Of a stretch of DNA of 64,000 nt, positions 11,255 through 22,301 are shown piece after piece (position 1 is the first letter of the stretch; each line of letters starts with the position of its first letter). Both the position numbers and the translations under genes were made by a program. The DNA is from Hofstenia miamia (lineage: Eukaryota; Xenacoelomorpha; Acoela): the NCBI GenBank assembly GCA_004352715.1, contig SCFE01000009.1, positions 825,628-889,627 of the forward strand, given 5' to 3'. The notes under the pieces were generated by a model. That model was not told where the DNA came from, made no database searches, and worked only from the letters and a program-made list of their open reading frames with translations.

Positions 11255-12254
11255 NNNNNNNNNNNNNNNNNNNNNNNNNNNNNNNNNNNNNNNNNNNNNN
11301 NNNNNNNNNNNNNNNNNNNNNNNNNNNNNNNNNNNNNNNNNNNNNNNNNNNNNNNNNNNNNNNNNNNNNNNNNNNNNNNNNNNNNNNNNNNNNNNNNNNN
11401 NNNNNNNNNNNNNNNNNNNNNNNNNNNNNNNNNNNNNNNNNNNNNNNNNNNNNNNNNNNNNNNNNNNNNNNNNNNNNNNNNNNNNNNNNNNNNNNNNNNN
11501 NNNNNNNNNNNNNNNNNNNNNNNNNNNNNNNNNNNNNNNNNNNNNNNNNNNNNNNNNNNNNNNNNNNNNNNNNNNNNNNNNNNNNNNNNNNNNNNNNNNN
11601 NNNNNNNNNNNNNNNNNNNNNNNNNNNNNNNNNNNNNNNNNNNNNNNNNNNNNNNNNNNNNNNNNNNNNNNNNNNNNNNNNNNNNNNNNNNNNNNNNNNN
11701 NNNNNNNNNNNNNNNNNNNNNNNNNNNNNNNNNNNNNNNNNNNNNNNNNNNNNNNNNNNNNNNNNNNNNNNNNNNNNNNNNNNNNNNNNNNNNNNNNNNN
11801 NNNNNNNNNNNNNNNNNNNNNNNNNNNNNNNNNNNNNNNNNNNNNNNNNNNNNNNNNNNNNNNNNNNNNNNNNNNNNNNNNNNNNNNNNNNNNNNNNNNN
11901 NNNNNNNNNNNNNNNNNNNNNNNNNNNNNNNNNNNNNNNNNNNNNNNNNNNNNNNNNNNNNNNNNNNNNNNNNNNNNNNNNNNNNNNNNNNNNNNNNNNN
12001 NNNNNNNNNNNNNNNNNNNNNNNNNNNNNNNNNNNNNNNNNNNNNNNNNNNNNNNNNNNNNNNNNNNNNNNNNNNNNNNNNNNNNNNNNNNNNNNNNNNN
12101 NNNNNNNNNNNNNNNNNNNNNNNNNNNNNNNNNNNNNNNNNNNNNNNNNNNNNNNNNNNNNNNNNNNNNNNNNNNNNNNNNNNNNNNNNNNNNNNNNNNN
12201 NNNNNNNNNNNNNNNNNNNNNNNNNNNNNNNNNNNNNNNNNNNNNNNNNNNNNN
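11255..12254. other. Assembly gap, 1000 N
   Basis: Exactly 1000 N, a default size. The LTR at 12255 starts inside it. Confidence 0.99.
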
Positions 12255-12996
12255 CCACTAACTTCATGTAATAATATAACTAACATAGCCATTACCATAA
12301 AACTATCGGCTTAATTATACAGATAACAAACTTGCAGTTTCCTATACCTACATTTAATAGTATTACATGTGAGGTCATTTATCGAGTCAATTATAGTCGA
12401 GTCTCCTACATTTAAGAATATATAAATATCCCTAAGTGTCGACTATCCAGTCGTTTCAGGCATTGATTATTTCTTACATGTGTTGATCGGTAGTCAGACT
12501 AGGCAAGAATCGAAAAACTCCTAACCGTAACATAGGTGCACTTTCGTGACTGGCACAAAGACCCTAGAATCGATCCCGTGATGGATTCCAGCCACTACTA
12601 AACACAACTTGCCTAGCTGCACATTTAATTAAATAATCAAACCAGATAAAGTAGAAATGAAAATTAAATAAACTCCGAAGAATTTATTGTTCATCAAAAT
12701 TATGGTTGAATCAAAGCTATTTATAAAATTTCTACAAAAAGTACCTGCCGATTTTAAAATTCAAATGATTCGTCTGCCAATATGGCTGTTCATACGTAAG
12801 CGTTAGTTTGCTCAATTTAATTTGTCAATTACCTCTTGATCGGCTAACAAGTTTCTTATTTTGACCAATATTAAATCTTAGTTGCATTTTACAAAAATAA
12901 ACTAAAGTTCATTAACTAAATTTTTTACAATTAATTTCAATTGATAATCATTCGACGTTATTCAGCTTTTAGTTGCCTTTTTTGGATGATGCTACA
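12255..12996 (-). mobile_element. Family A LTR, 5' part, minus orientation
   Basis: Near-perfect reverse complement of 14447-15188, ending GGATGATGCTACA at 12996. The 3' part is in the gap. With 14447-15188 it forms an inverted pair of about 740 bp separated by 1450 bp. Confidence 0.9.
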
Positions 12997-13215
12997 CTAA
13001 ACCTACATGTAATTGCTCATTTAATTTTGTGAGGGAACTCATGTGCAAGTTGTAAGCATTAAGCAGGTAATAATTTATGAAAACTGTAATAAATACTTGC
13101 GAAACTTGTACAGGACACACAATATATCTTACTCTAATTGTGTTTGATCTTCTCTAATTTTTTTATATGCTAACCCCTTTTAGATTTCGTTATGGATTTT
13201 AGTTTGATAGTTTCT
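12997..13215 (-). pseudogene. Third-ORF remnant (antisense), next to LTR-C
   Basis: About 13014-13060 matches 24340-24370 (AATTGCTCATTTAAT, then GTGAGGGAA). At both sites this antisense remnant is followed by a family C LTR, so the two places share an ancestral junction. The rest is too decayed to read. Confidence 0.4.
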
Positions 13216-13769
13216 GCTTAAGATCTGACAACAATTTGGGAGGAAACTGCAGTGGGTCTGGGCCAACAAATAGCTCCTTAATGGTGACAGCCCAAATCAT
13301 GTTCACTTTAGGTTACAGATATGATTACATGTATAGAATAACAGCTTTTAATTTGATCATTTCATTTTGTACATGCACATAATAATACCATACTGCAAAT
13401 ATACTATGCCATTGACAAATGTGAATGCACAGCAATTATATGCCATTTGCTTTATTATTTATTTACATGAGCTAAGATAACAGAACTCTGAGATGAATTG
13501 TTTATTTGAGCTAGAAATTAATACTTGAGACACACAATTAGCACCTTGGTGAATAAGGATGGCTTCATGGATATGGCTTCAGCATGATGCCATATGAATT
13601 GGTCACTGCTGGAAGTCTATTCTCTATGGATAATTTCTGTTTTTCTTAAGTGAATTGGTGAACCACCAATGCTATTTCTTTTGCTGGAACATAGGTCACT
13701 CTCCTTCAATATTAACTCTTGAGTTTCCCAGTACTGCTTGAGTAGCCAGAGCTCCCCCACAATTCTACA
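13216..13769 (+). mobile_element. Family C LTR, copy 1
   Basis: Aligns along its length with 24541-26249 (without the hAT insert there): AGATCTG near the start, CACACAATTAGCACCTTGG in the middle and CAATTCTACA at the end. It is about 554 bp. Short minus-strand open frames inside it are chance. Confidence 0.7.
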
Positions 13770-14007
13770 TGTGACCCTGACATGATTCTGAGTAAATTGG
13801 AGTGTCAGTTGCACTCTCTACTCCCTTCTGTTGAAGTGTGCAGATGAATTGATGCCTGGAAATGTATTCTGGTCATGAAGCTTGCATGCATACCAAAGTG
13901 GTGATCTGATTACCTGGTGATTGTGACATGGAATAGAACTGTTACTTGTTTTCTTATCATATTTGGTTTTGTTCTTTCTCTTTGGTGTGAGCCAGCTGGG
14001 ATAGTTG
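13770..14007 (+). other. Family C 5' leader remnant
   Basis: Begins TGTGACCCTGACATGAT, the decayed counterpart of the primer-binding site at 26250. It continues to GCCAGCTGGGATAG, matching 26315-26340, and is cut at 14008 by a family B LTR. Confidence 0.6.
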
Positions 14008-14446
14008 TGTAGCATCATCCAAATAAATCAAGCTGCAAACATTAAATCATGAGGGAATAAGATCAAAGAAGAATAATGATTAAAAATATTATAAAATTAT
14101 TAGATCAGTTACATTAATTTGTATTATGCAACCAAGCAACAATAAGTGTCAACTATGAGAGATTAGTATCTGTTGATAATAATACTTTTTGGCAAAACAA
14201 GGGGGTGAAATTGCTTCCATTATTTTTAGCCACCATATTGGCAGATGAAATTTCAAATTTGAAATCAACAGGTACTTTTCTGAATTATGCTATAAATAGA
14301 TATGAAACCTTGTAAGCAATTGATAAAGAATTTTATTTGGAAATCTTATTTTGTTCTGTTAATATGGTTTGATTATTTATTATGATGTCAAGCTAAATGA
14401 GTTGTGTTTAGTAGTGGTCTGGATCCATCATTGAGATTGATTCGCG
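14008..14446 (+). mobile_element. Family B LTR, left piece (split by family A insertion)
   Basis: Starts TGTAGCATCATCCAAATAAA and matches the reverse complement of the complete LTR at 21158-22301 as far as the ...GGATCCATCA...GATTC stretch. There the family A LTR begins. The same LTR resumes at about 19155 (AGGGTCTTTGTGCCAG), which shows the family A element landed inside it. Confidence 0.8.
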
Positions 14447-14717
14447 TGTAGCATCATCCAAAAAAGGCAACTAAAAGCTGAATAACGTCGAATGATTATC
14501 AATTGAAATTAATTGTAAAAAATTTAGTTAATGAACTTTAGTTTATTTTTGTAAAATGCAACTAAGATTTAATATTGGTCAAAATAAGAAACTTGTTAGC
14601 CGATCAAGAGGTAATTGACAAATTAAATTGAGCAAACTAACGCTTACGTATGAACAGCCATATTGGCAGACGAATCATTTGAATTTTAAAATCGGCAGGT
14701 ACTTTTTGTAGAAATTT

Positions 14718-14725
14718 TATAAATA
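14718..14725 (+). promoter_or_regulatory. TATA-like box in family A LTR
   Basis: TATAAATA, conserved in the other LTR copies at the same place. It probably drives the element's RNA. Confidence 0.5.
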
Positions 14726-15209
14726 GCTTTGATTCAACCATAATTTTGATGAACAATAAATTCTTCGGAGTTTATTTAATTTTCATTTCTACTTTATCTG
14801 GTTTGATTATTTAATTAAATGTGCAGCTAGGCAAGTTGTGTTTAGTAGTGGCTGGAATCCATCACGGGATCGATTCTAGGGTCTTTGTGCCAGTCACGAA
14901 AGTGCACCTATGTTACGGTTAGGAGTTTTTCGATTCTTGCCTAGTCTGACTACCGATCAACACATGTAAGAAATAATCAATGCCTGAAACGACTGGATAG
15001 TCGACACTTAGGGATATTTATATATTCTTAAATGTAGGAGACTCGACTATAATTGACTCGATAAATGACCTCACATGTAATACTATTAAATGTAGGTATA
15101 GGAAACTGCAAGTTTGTTATCTGTATAATTAAGCCGATAGTTTTACGGTAATGGCTATGTTAGTTATATTATTACATGCAGTTAGTGTCAATGCCCGGTT
15201 GCTTTATTA

Positions 15210-15215
15210 AATAAA
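15210..15215 (+). promoter_or_regulatory. AATAAA signal in family A LTR
   Basis: AATAAA about 490 bp downstream of the TATA-like box, as expected for the R/U5 side of an LTR. Use of this signal is inferred. Confidence 0.4.
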
Positions 15216-15600
15216 AACAACAAACACTTTACAACTCTGAGCTTAAGTCAGTTACAACTTTACTTGAGTGCACACACCGAGCTAACATAGGGCATACATA
15301 ATTAATCCCAGTTGAGCTGAGATGGTGATGTGGACTCAACCATCGTTCCAGAAGAGGAGGAGCTGTGTTGTGGAGATCGGCTTCGGGCAGGAGCCCATGG
15401 AACAACCGAAGAGGAAACATCATACTGCCCAGTCACCTAAACAGTGATGGTTATTACCTGAGTACTTAATTAACGTAACTAGTTAATAAGAAAGAGAAAT
15501 TTGATGGATCAACAAATGGGTAACACCTCACCCGCAGTTTACTAAGCATCCCTTAACAGTGATTAAACACGGCGTAACAAGCTAGGTGGAGGATGTTACA

Positions 15601-15614
15601 TGGCGACCGTGACA
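15601..15614 (+). promoter_or_regulatory. Primer-binding site, tRNA-Arg type
   Basis: TGGCGACCGTGACA directly abuts the LTR. It is complementary to the 3' end (TGTCACGGTCGCCA) of a common animal tRNA-Arg, which would prime minus-strand DNA synthesis. The relics at 21144-21157 and 26250 fit the same type after CpG decay. Confidence 0.8.
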
Positions 15615-15819
15615 ACTAAAGAACAAAGTCAACGGAGAGGAAACAATACAGCGATACTTCTTTAAAGACTTAACTACTCAAAGAAAAGTGAAGAGGAAGC
15701 AACGGAGCAGCGACCAAAAAATACAAAGTCAGCAAAGGCAGAAAACTTCAACCGCAACAGGTGCAAATTGGACCCCTGAATCGTAACCGAACTGGAATGC
15801 CACTACGACATTAGAAAAG

Positions 15820-17568
15820 ATGACAAATAATAAAAGCAAAAAAGGAAGCGCAAAAAAGGCGACACCAAAAACCACCACCCCTATGACGACACGATCGTCA
15901 TCCTACCCAAGAAGCTCAGAAGCCACACAAACCCCAGAGTCGACAAGACATGAATCGTCGTCTGAACCAGGAACCCCGGAAATAATGGAAATTCTAAGAA
16001 AGAACAACGAAACAGAGAAGCTACTACGAGAGGAAATTGGTCTGTTAACGAAAAGAATAGAAGATATCGAGTTAGCAAGCGCGGAAACAATTAGGAATAT
16101 CCAAATTGACATGGACACCAGATTGATCGAACAGAGCGAAGTGTTCCAAAGTGAAATCAAATCACTTACAAAACAGCTAACAGAATCGAATAGCAGATTT
16201 CTCGAACAAAACCAGCTATTGCAAGACAAGAATAAGATGTTAGAAAGGACAAATCGGCAGTTGATACAGGATAATGACATACAAGCCGCTGAGATATCAC
16301 AACTCAAAAGTCAAATAGCTCGACTCGAGGCAAACAGAGATGAACAATCTGCACACTTACAACATGACTTGATGGAAATAGAAAACAGGCGATTGGTCGA
16401 AGACAAGGATCTGAGACAGGAAGAAATAGCTCAACTAAAAGACAGGGTGAGACTACTGCAGCTGAACAAAGATGAACAGGAAAAAATACAATCCCACAAT
16501 TTCCAATTGATGAGCAGAAAAGAACGAGAGTTACGAACTTCACCAACTCAGGACAACATATCGGAGGACTCATCGGAAGATGAAAATGAAATGGAGAAGA
16601 GAAAATTTGTTGAAGAAATCAAAGAAGCAATAACTGCGCAGTTACGGAAAGAAGAAGCAACAACAAGAAACATGAAGCCGAAATATAACAATTCGATATT
16701 AAACCAGGAGGTGGGAAATGATATGATCCCCTGCAAGGCTACGCTACCAAAATTCAACTGCAGAGTAGACGGCTATAATCCAACGTTCGGAGAATGGCTC
16801 CAGATGTTCGAGCTGACAATGGCGGAGAGAAAGGTAAGCCAACACTCAGCAGCGGCAAGATTTCCCTTATATCTGACAGGGGCGGCAGCGCAGCATTACC
16901 TGCTGTTAGATCCTGAGACAAAAACAGATTATAAACTATTAATTGGTGATTTCTTAGAATACTACGGAAACGAAAGTTTTAAAAACCAATACCGGATAAT
17001 CTTAAATGGGACAAAGATGAAAAAAACTGATGATATCCGCAACTACATACAACAAGTCGAAAGACTAGTAACACTTAGCTCAAGGGAAAACCAATATTCG
17101 AAGTACGATCTCTTTTCGCACATTTGTAAGGGGATGCCCGATAACATCAGAGCACAGTTTGAGATCAAATGCGACGTAGACGACAAACTGGAAAGAATGA
17201 TAAGAAAAGCAGTAGATATACAAGCGACAATCGAAAACAACGCAAGGATAAATGAAAAAGCAGCCTGGCATAGGGAAGCGCCAAACTGGAGGAACAACCT
17301 CAAGCCGAAAAATACAACGAAACCATATGAGGCTGACAAACAAGAGAAGACAATAAAAATAAAGACTAGAGACGGAAAAACGAAGAAGGTTCGTGAGAAA
17401 GACATCAAATGTTACAACTGTGGGAAAAAAGGGCACAGGAAAGATGAGTGCCACAAACAAATAAACATGATCGGAGAAGAACAGGGGTACTTCGAAGAAG
17501 AAGATCTGATAGAATCAGAAGTGGAAACAAACGAAGAACCCCAAACGGAAGAGGAATCGGAAAACTAA
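15820..17568 (+). CDS. gag: Gag polyprotein of family A Ty3/Gypsy element
   Basis: A complete 582-residue frame with no internal stop. Residues 1-60 are basic and Ser/Thr/Pro-rich. Residues about 60-240 are a long Glu/Gln/Lys coiled coil. Residues about 300-480 are the capsid (LLIGDFLEYYGNESFKNQY; YIQQVERLV; DLFSHICKGMP). A zinc knuckle CYNCGKKGHRKDEC sits at 531-544, with an acidic tail after it. Gag packs the element's RNA into cytoplasmic particles. The coiled coil is unusually long for a Gypsy Gag. It lies 219 bp after the primer-binding site, and the ATG at 15820 is supported by the matching Met-Thr-Lys starts of the antisense copies at 6919 and 20866. It overlaps pol by about 120 nt. 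It is the least damaged TE gene here. Confidence 0.93.
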   Translation: MTNNKSKKGSAKKATPKTTTPMTTRSSSYPRSSEATQTPESTRHESSSEPGTPEIMEILRKNNETEKLLREEIGLLTKRIEDIELASAETIRNIQIDMDTRLIEQSEVFQSEIKSLTKQLTESNSRFLEQNQLLQDKNKMLERTNRQLIQDNDIQAAEISQLKSQIARLEANRDEQSAHLQHDLMEIENRRLVEDKDLRQEEIAQLKDRVRLLQLNKDEQEKIQSHNFQLMSRKERELRTSPTQDNISEDSSEDENEMEKRKFVEEIKEAITAQLRKEEATTRNMKPKYNNSILNQEVGNDMIPCKATLPKFNCRVDGYNPTFGEWLQMFELTMAERKVSQHSAAARFPLYLTGAAAQHYLLLDPETKTDYKLLIGDFLEYYGNESFKNQYRIILNGTKMKKTDDIRNYIQQVERLVTLSSRENQYSKYDLFSHICKGMPDNIRAQFEIKCDVDDKLERMIRKAVDIQATIENNARINEKAAWHREAPNWRNNLKPKNTTKPYEADKQEKTIKIKTRDGKTKKVREKDIKCYNCGKKGHRKDECHKQINMIGEEQGYFEEEDLIESEVETNEEPQTEEESEN

Positions 17569-19154
17569 GTGGAGCGCCGACTCCTGAAAACCGCGCAGCA
17601 GTGATGATTATGGCGAATATGGATACAATCAATACAATGACAATATCGGTTAATGGGATAATGATAAAAGCAACCATCGATACGGGAGCGGCAACCTCAA
17701 TAATTACAGACGACTGCGCAACTAAGTTAGGATTCCTAAGAGAAGACCTCACTAAATGTAATAAGAGGCTTATCAATGCATCTGGCGAATATATCGACAC
17801 TAAAGGAGTACTGGAAGCGGTGCAGTTAAGAGTGGCCAATACTACGTTCGAGCAATCACTAGTGGTAGTAGACACACATAACAACATGCTACCATACGAG
17901 ATCATCTTAGGAGATGACTTCCTCATAAAAAACAAATGTGTTATCAATTACGCGGACAGAACCATTAAAGTCAAAGAGGAAGAAATTGAGATTGAAGAAG
18001 AACAGGGCAGAGAGAAAAAAATAGTGTTTGAATTGCAGCAAGACATTCATTTGCAGCCACATCAATGGAAGATGTACGAGATCGAAACAGATGAAGCAAT
18101 CACAGCCGATGTGATGATCTACGAAAACAAAGGAATAAATACTAAAAGAGTGTCAATGCCATCAAGCATATGTGCAGTAAAAAACGGAAAAGGCAAGATT
18201 CCAATTCTCAACCCAACAAATCGAAACGTAAACTTAAGGAAGTCACACGTCAGGATATTCGGGAAATATGTAAGATCAAACATCAGAGTGATTTGGAAAG
18301 CAATGGAAGACGAGGATGGAGCCGACGACTTGTATGGTCGATTCAAGGACTTACAAGTGGAAGCACAAAGTACTCCACATGGCCGACTCGAGGGCGAGTG
18401 GACGAACACCATCCAAGTCGCGAGTACTCCCAAAGGCCGACTCAAGGGCACTGGGACAAAAGCAACCAACGACGAATACAAGATCCCGGACATCGAAAGC
18501 GAGGATTACCAACACCTAAGCGAAGAAGAGATGCAACTGTTGAAGAAGATGCTAAAACGACACAAACGGATATTTAACTACGGAGAAATAAGCGTAGGGC
18601 AAGCGATAGGGGAGAAACACAAGATAATAACAACCACTGACAAACCAATAAAACTCCCCTGCAGAAGAGTGCCCGAACAAATGAAGGATGAATACAATCG
18701 AATACTGGAAGAATTGATAGACAACAAAATCATACGACCAAGCGAAAGTCCCTATGCGGCACCAACGGTGTTTGTGAAGCAGGGAGACAAATACCGGTTG
18801 TGTATAGATTTTCGGAAATTGAACGAGGTGACAAAGAAAGATTCGTATCCCCTGCCGAGAATAGAAGACATGTTATACGAAGCAAGTAAGCACAAGTACT
18901 TCACGACATTAGATCTATGCAAAGCGTATTGGCAGGTACGAATGGAAGAAAACGATATTGAAAAGACAGCATTCATAACACCATATGGGTTGTACGAATG
19001 GATCTACATGGCGTTCAGGCTATGTAACGCACCTGCGACGTTTCAAAGGTACATAACAAAGATCCTGAAGAATAAAAAACACAGAATGGAAGAGGGCATC
19101 AATGCATACATAGATGATATAATCGTAACAAGCGATACAATGGATGTACACATA
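17448..19154 (+). pseudogene. pol: Pol of family A element: protease plus truncated reverse transcriptase
   Basis: This frame is -1 relative to gag, with about 120 nt of overlap, so expression by -1 frameshifting is likely. I see no textbook slippery heptamer. The aspartic protease has DTGAATSI near residue 78 and a LGDDF block. RT shows YAAPTVFVKQG, RLCIDFRKLNEVTKKDSYP, TTLDLCKAYWQV and the catalytic YIDDIIV. One conserved Gly of the AFGLCNAPATFQ motif is Arg here. The frame ends abruptly about 19150, where the sequence jumps into the right half of the outer family B LTR. The RT thumb, RNase H, integrase and 3' LTR are deleted, so the copy cannot move by itself. Confidence 0.9.
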
Positions 19155-19707
19155 GGGTCTTTGTGCCAGATCACAAAATTGCACTTAGGTTAGGTATAGG
19201 GGTTTTTCCCTTGTTTAGTTGACCAGTGATCATTCAGTGCATGTATTAAAATTAATGAATTCAAAATACAGTTGGATGACCAAAACCTAGGTAATATATT
19301 AATATTATTTCAGGTCCAAATTAGTGACTATAAAGTGACTAATAAAGTGACCAAGCATGTACTAATTAATAAATGGAGGTTAGGAAGCTGCTCAATATTA
19401 AAGTAATTATTAAAGCCACACATAAGTTACATTATTGAGCTGAGAGGTAGAACTCAACCAAATGGATCCTTGGTGAACAAGTGAAACTGGATGTGGAGAT
19501 CAGCTTTGGGCAGACACCCATTACTGATCATTGGAGAAAATGCTGTATGGATTTGTCACATAAATAGTGAATAGTTATATCTAGTTATGCTATGTTAACA
19601 GAAATATACAAAAGCTAAACAGTATCTAGTTAGTGAATCCCTACTTGCAAAGATACAACTAATGTTATATAAGATCAATAGTAGTAATGCCTGGTAGAGG
19701 ATGTTAC
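19155..19707 (+). mobile_element. Family B LTR, right piece
   Basis: Resumes the LTR begun at 14008 (AGGGTCTTTGTGCCAGATCA) and ends GGTAGAGGATGTTACA. The join to the truncated pol leaves no 3' LTR of the inserted element, so a deletion took it. After 19707 comes antisense gag, not the sequence left of 14008, so a further rearrangement happened. Confidence 0.8.
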
Positions 19708-20866
19708 ATTCTGATACTCTCTGGCATTCCCTTGCAAATATGTTAGAACAAATCATATTTTGAGTATCTATTTTCCCTTGAGCTCAGCATTAGTAGTTGT
19801 TTGAATTGTTGGATGTACTGTAGTTTCATATATCATTGGTTTTTTCATTTTTGTTGCATTGAGAATTATTCAATATTGGTTCTTAAAACTCTCATTTTCA
19901 TAATAGTTTATGAAATCACTAATAAGTAGTTCATAGTTCCTCTTTATTTCTCTGTCCAATAGCAGGTAGTATTGGGAAGCTGTACCTGTCAAGCATAGTG
20001 GGAGTCTTGCTGCTACTGCTAGCTGGCTTACTTTTCTTTCTGCCATTGTTATCTCAAACATCTGTAACCATTTGACAAATATCACGTTGTATCCATCTAC
20101 CCTCCCATTGAATTTGGGTAGTGTTGCTTTACAGGGTATTGTGTTGTTTGTTGTCTATTGTGATAAGATTGAATTTTTGTACTTGGGTTTGTTGTGATTC
20201 TTTATTATTTCTTCCTCTTGTAGTTGTGTTGTACTGCTTTCTTAATCTCATTTTCTGTTTCTCAGTGTCTATGTCTTCATCCAGTTCTTCATATGTTATT
20301 CTTTTGTTAGCCAGCATGTCTGGTGGTTGCAGTTTGCTCTCTATTCTTGATTGAAATTCCATTTTGTGGGTCCATATGTTCCCTTGGTTTTCTTCTTCTT
20401 AGTATGTCCTTTAGTTGCTACAGTTCTCCTGCCTGTAAATCATTGTCCTCTATTAACTGTCTGTTTTCTCTTTTCAGTTGCTGTTTCCTTTCCTGCCACT
20501 GTTGATTCTGTTCTAAGAATCTTTTGTTGGACTGAGATAATTGTTGTGTGAGGGTTTTCATCTCATTTTGAAATAGTTCACTCTGCTGATCTAGTTGCAT
20601 TTCCATATTTAATTTGATTTCATTCAAGATAATTTCATTTTGTTGCTCCATCCACTTGAATTTATCTGTTAACTGCTTGATTTCATTCGTCAAGTGTGCT
20701 TCATTTTCTTGGCTCTTCTTAACATGTCAATTATCTCTTGGGGTGAGTGTAGAGACTGTAATTCCATACCAGGGGATGAGTTTTCACCAGAACAAGAAGA
20801 TGATTGTGTAGGGGTTACTATCCTGGGGGCTGCTTTCTTTGCACTGCCTTTTTTTCCTTTTGTCAT
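19708..20866 (-). pseudogene. Gag of a family B element (antisense)
   Basis: Reading the minus strand from 20866: an N-terminus MTKGKKGSAKKAAPRIVTP, a coiled-coil stretch (about 20693-20418), then capsid (WLQMFEITMAERKVSQ, LLISDFINYYENESFKNQY at 20060-19870). Frames change several times. It is cut at 19708 inside the capsid, before the zinc knuckle. The primer site and LTR of the same element lie just upstream in its own direction (21144-22301). The homologous Gag at 15820 is intact. Confidence 0.8.
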
Positions 20867-21143
20867 ATTTCTTCTTTGGTTCATAGTGGTGCCCCTTCTT
20901 GATCACAATTCTGGGATCTTGTTGAAGTGCACTGGTTTGGGCTTAGGTAACTCTCTTTGTTGACTGGTTTACTTTTGATGTAGTTGTCCTTTGCTTAACT
21001 TCCACTCTTACTCATAGATCTTGTCACAGTGGGCAGATTGTTCCACTCAATGTTTCTTTTAATCAAAAGAAATTCTTTGTGTTCTGAGAAGAAACAACTA
21101 TCTTAACTCAGGTAAGTAAAAAAAATTCTTTTCCAAAGGTTGT

Positions 21144-21157
21144 TGTCATGGTCGCCA
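21144..21157 (-). promoter_or_regulatory. Primer-binding site of family B element
   Basis: On the minus strand TGGCGACCATGACA follows the LTR directly. It differs from the family A site by one CpG-type change (CCG to CCA). Confidence 0.7.
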
Positions 21158-22301
21158 TGTAACATCCTCTACCAGGCATTATTACTGTTCATCCTTTGTT
21201 ACTCTATAACATTGGTTGTATATCTGCAGGTAAGGGTTTACTAACTAGATACTGTTTAGCTTTTGTATATTTCTGTTAACATAGCATAACTAGATTTAAC
21301 TATTCACTATTTATGTGACAAATCCATACAGCATTTTCTCCAATGATCAGTAAGGGGTGTCTGCCCAAAGCTGATCTCCACATCCAGTTTCACTTGTTCA
21401 CCAATGATCCATTTGGTTGAGTTCTGCCTCTCAGCTCAATGATGTAACTTATGTGTACCCTATCCTAGCTTGGTGTATACTCAAGACAAGACACAACTCA
21501 ACTTAGCCTCTATTTTGTAAAAGTGTTTCATGAATATGCAATCAGACTTGTTACTAGCTGCTTAATTAATATTACATGTAGCCATTACCAAAATATATTG
21601 GCTTTAATAATCAGTTTAATATTTGGCAGCTTCCTAACCTACATTTACTAATTAGTACATGCTCGGTCACTTTATCAGTCATGTTATAGTCAATAATTTG
21701 GATCTAAAATAGTATAGATATAATTCCTAGGTTTTGGTCATCCAACTGTATTTCAAATCTATTATTTTTAATACATGTACTAAATGATTGATAGTCAACT
21801 AAATGAGAGAAAAACCCCTATACCTAACATAAGTGCACTTTCATGATCTGGCACAAAGACCCTAGAATCGATCTCATGATGGATCCAGACCACTACTAAA
21901 CACAACTTGTTTAGCTTGACATTGTATTAAATAATCAAACCATATCAATAGAACAATGTAAGAATTCTGAATAAAATTGCTTATCAATTTCTTACAGTGT
22001 TTTGAATCTATTTATAGCAATTTTGGAAAAGTACCTGTTTATTTCAAATTTAAACACTTTGTCTGCCAATATGGTGGCTAAAAATAATGGAAGTGATTTT
22101 GCCCCTTCAGTTTTGCCAAAAGTATTATTATCAACAGATACTAATCTCTCATAGTTGACACTTATTTTTGCTTGGTTGCATAATACAAATTAATCTAAAC
22201 TGATTGTATAATTTTCCAATATTTCTAATCATAATTCTTCTTCAATCATATTCTCTTGATGATTTGACATTAGCAGCATAGTTGATTTGATTGATGCTAC
22301 A
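21158..22301 (-). mobile_element. Family B LTR, complete, minus orientation
   Basis: 1144 bp, TGTAACATCC... to ...GATGCTACA on the plus strand. It has gag on its 3' side and a third-ORF remnant on its 5' side (both antisense), the order expected where two elements share an LTR in tandem. Confidence 0.85.

Larger units (their letters stand above)
14447..15600 (+). mobile_element. Family A 5' LTR, complete
   Basis: 1154 bp from TGTAGCATCATCC to GGATGTTACA. It is followed directly by a primer-binding site and gag, so it is the 5' LTR. It is nearly identical to the solo LTR at 31746-32898, which implies recent activity of this family. The TATA-like box and AATAAA below give it promoter and polyadenylation signals. 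Confidence 0.92.

Noticed and set aside
11186-12314. Four open frames across the second gap
   Set aside because: They exist only because N codons have no stops.
13617-14018. Minus-strand open frames of about 65 codons
   Set aside because: They lie in the family C LTR and leader and have no counterpart in the 24541-26340 copy.
15881-17947. Antisense open frames of 69-180 codons within gag-pol
   Set aside because: Shadows of the strongly coding gag and pol frames. Hydrophobic composition arises from the reverse complement of charged codons.
18170-18577. 135-codon frame overlapping pol in another phase
   Set aside because: Low-complexity Arg/Gln/Ser shadow of the protease-RT linker.
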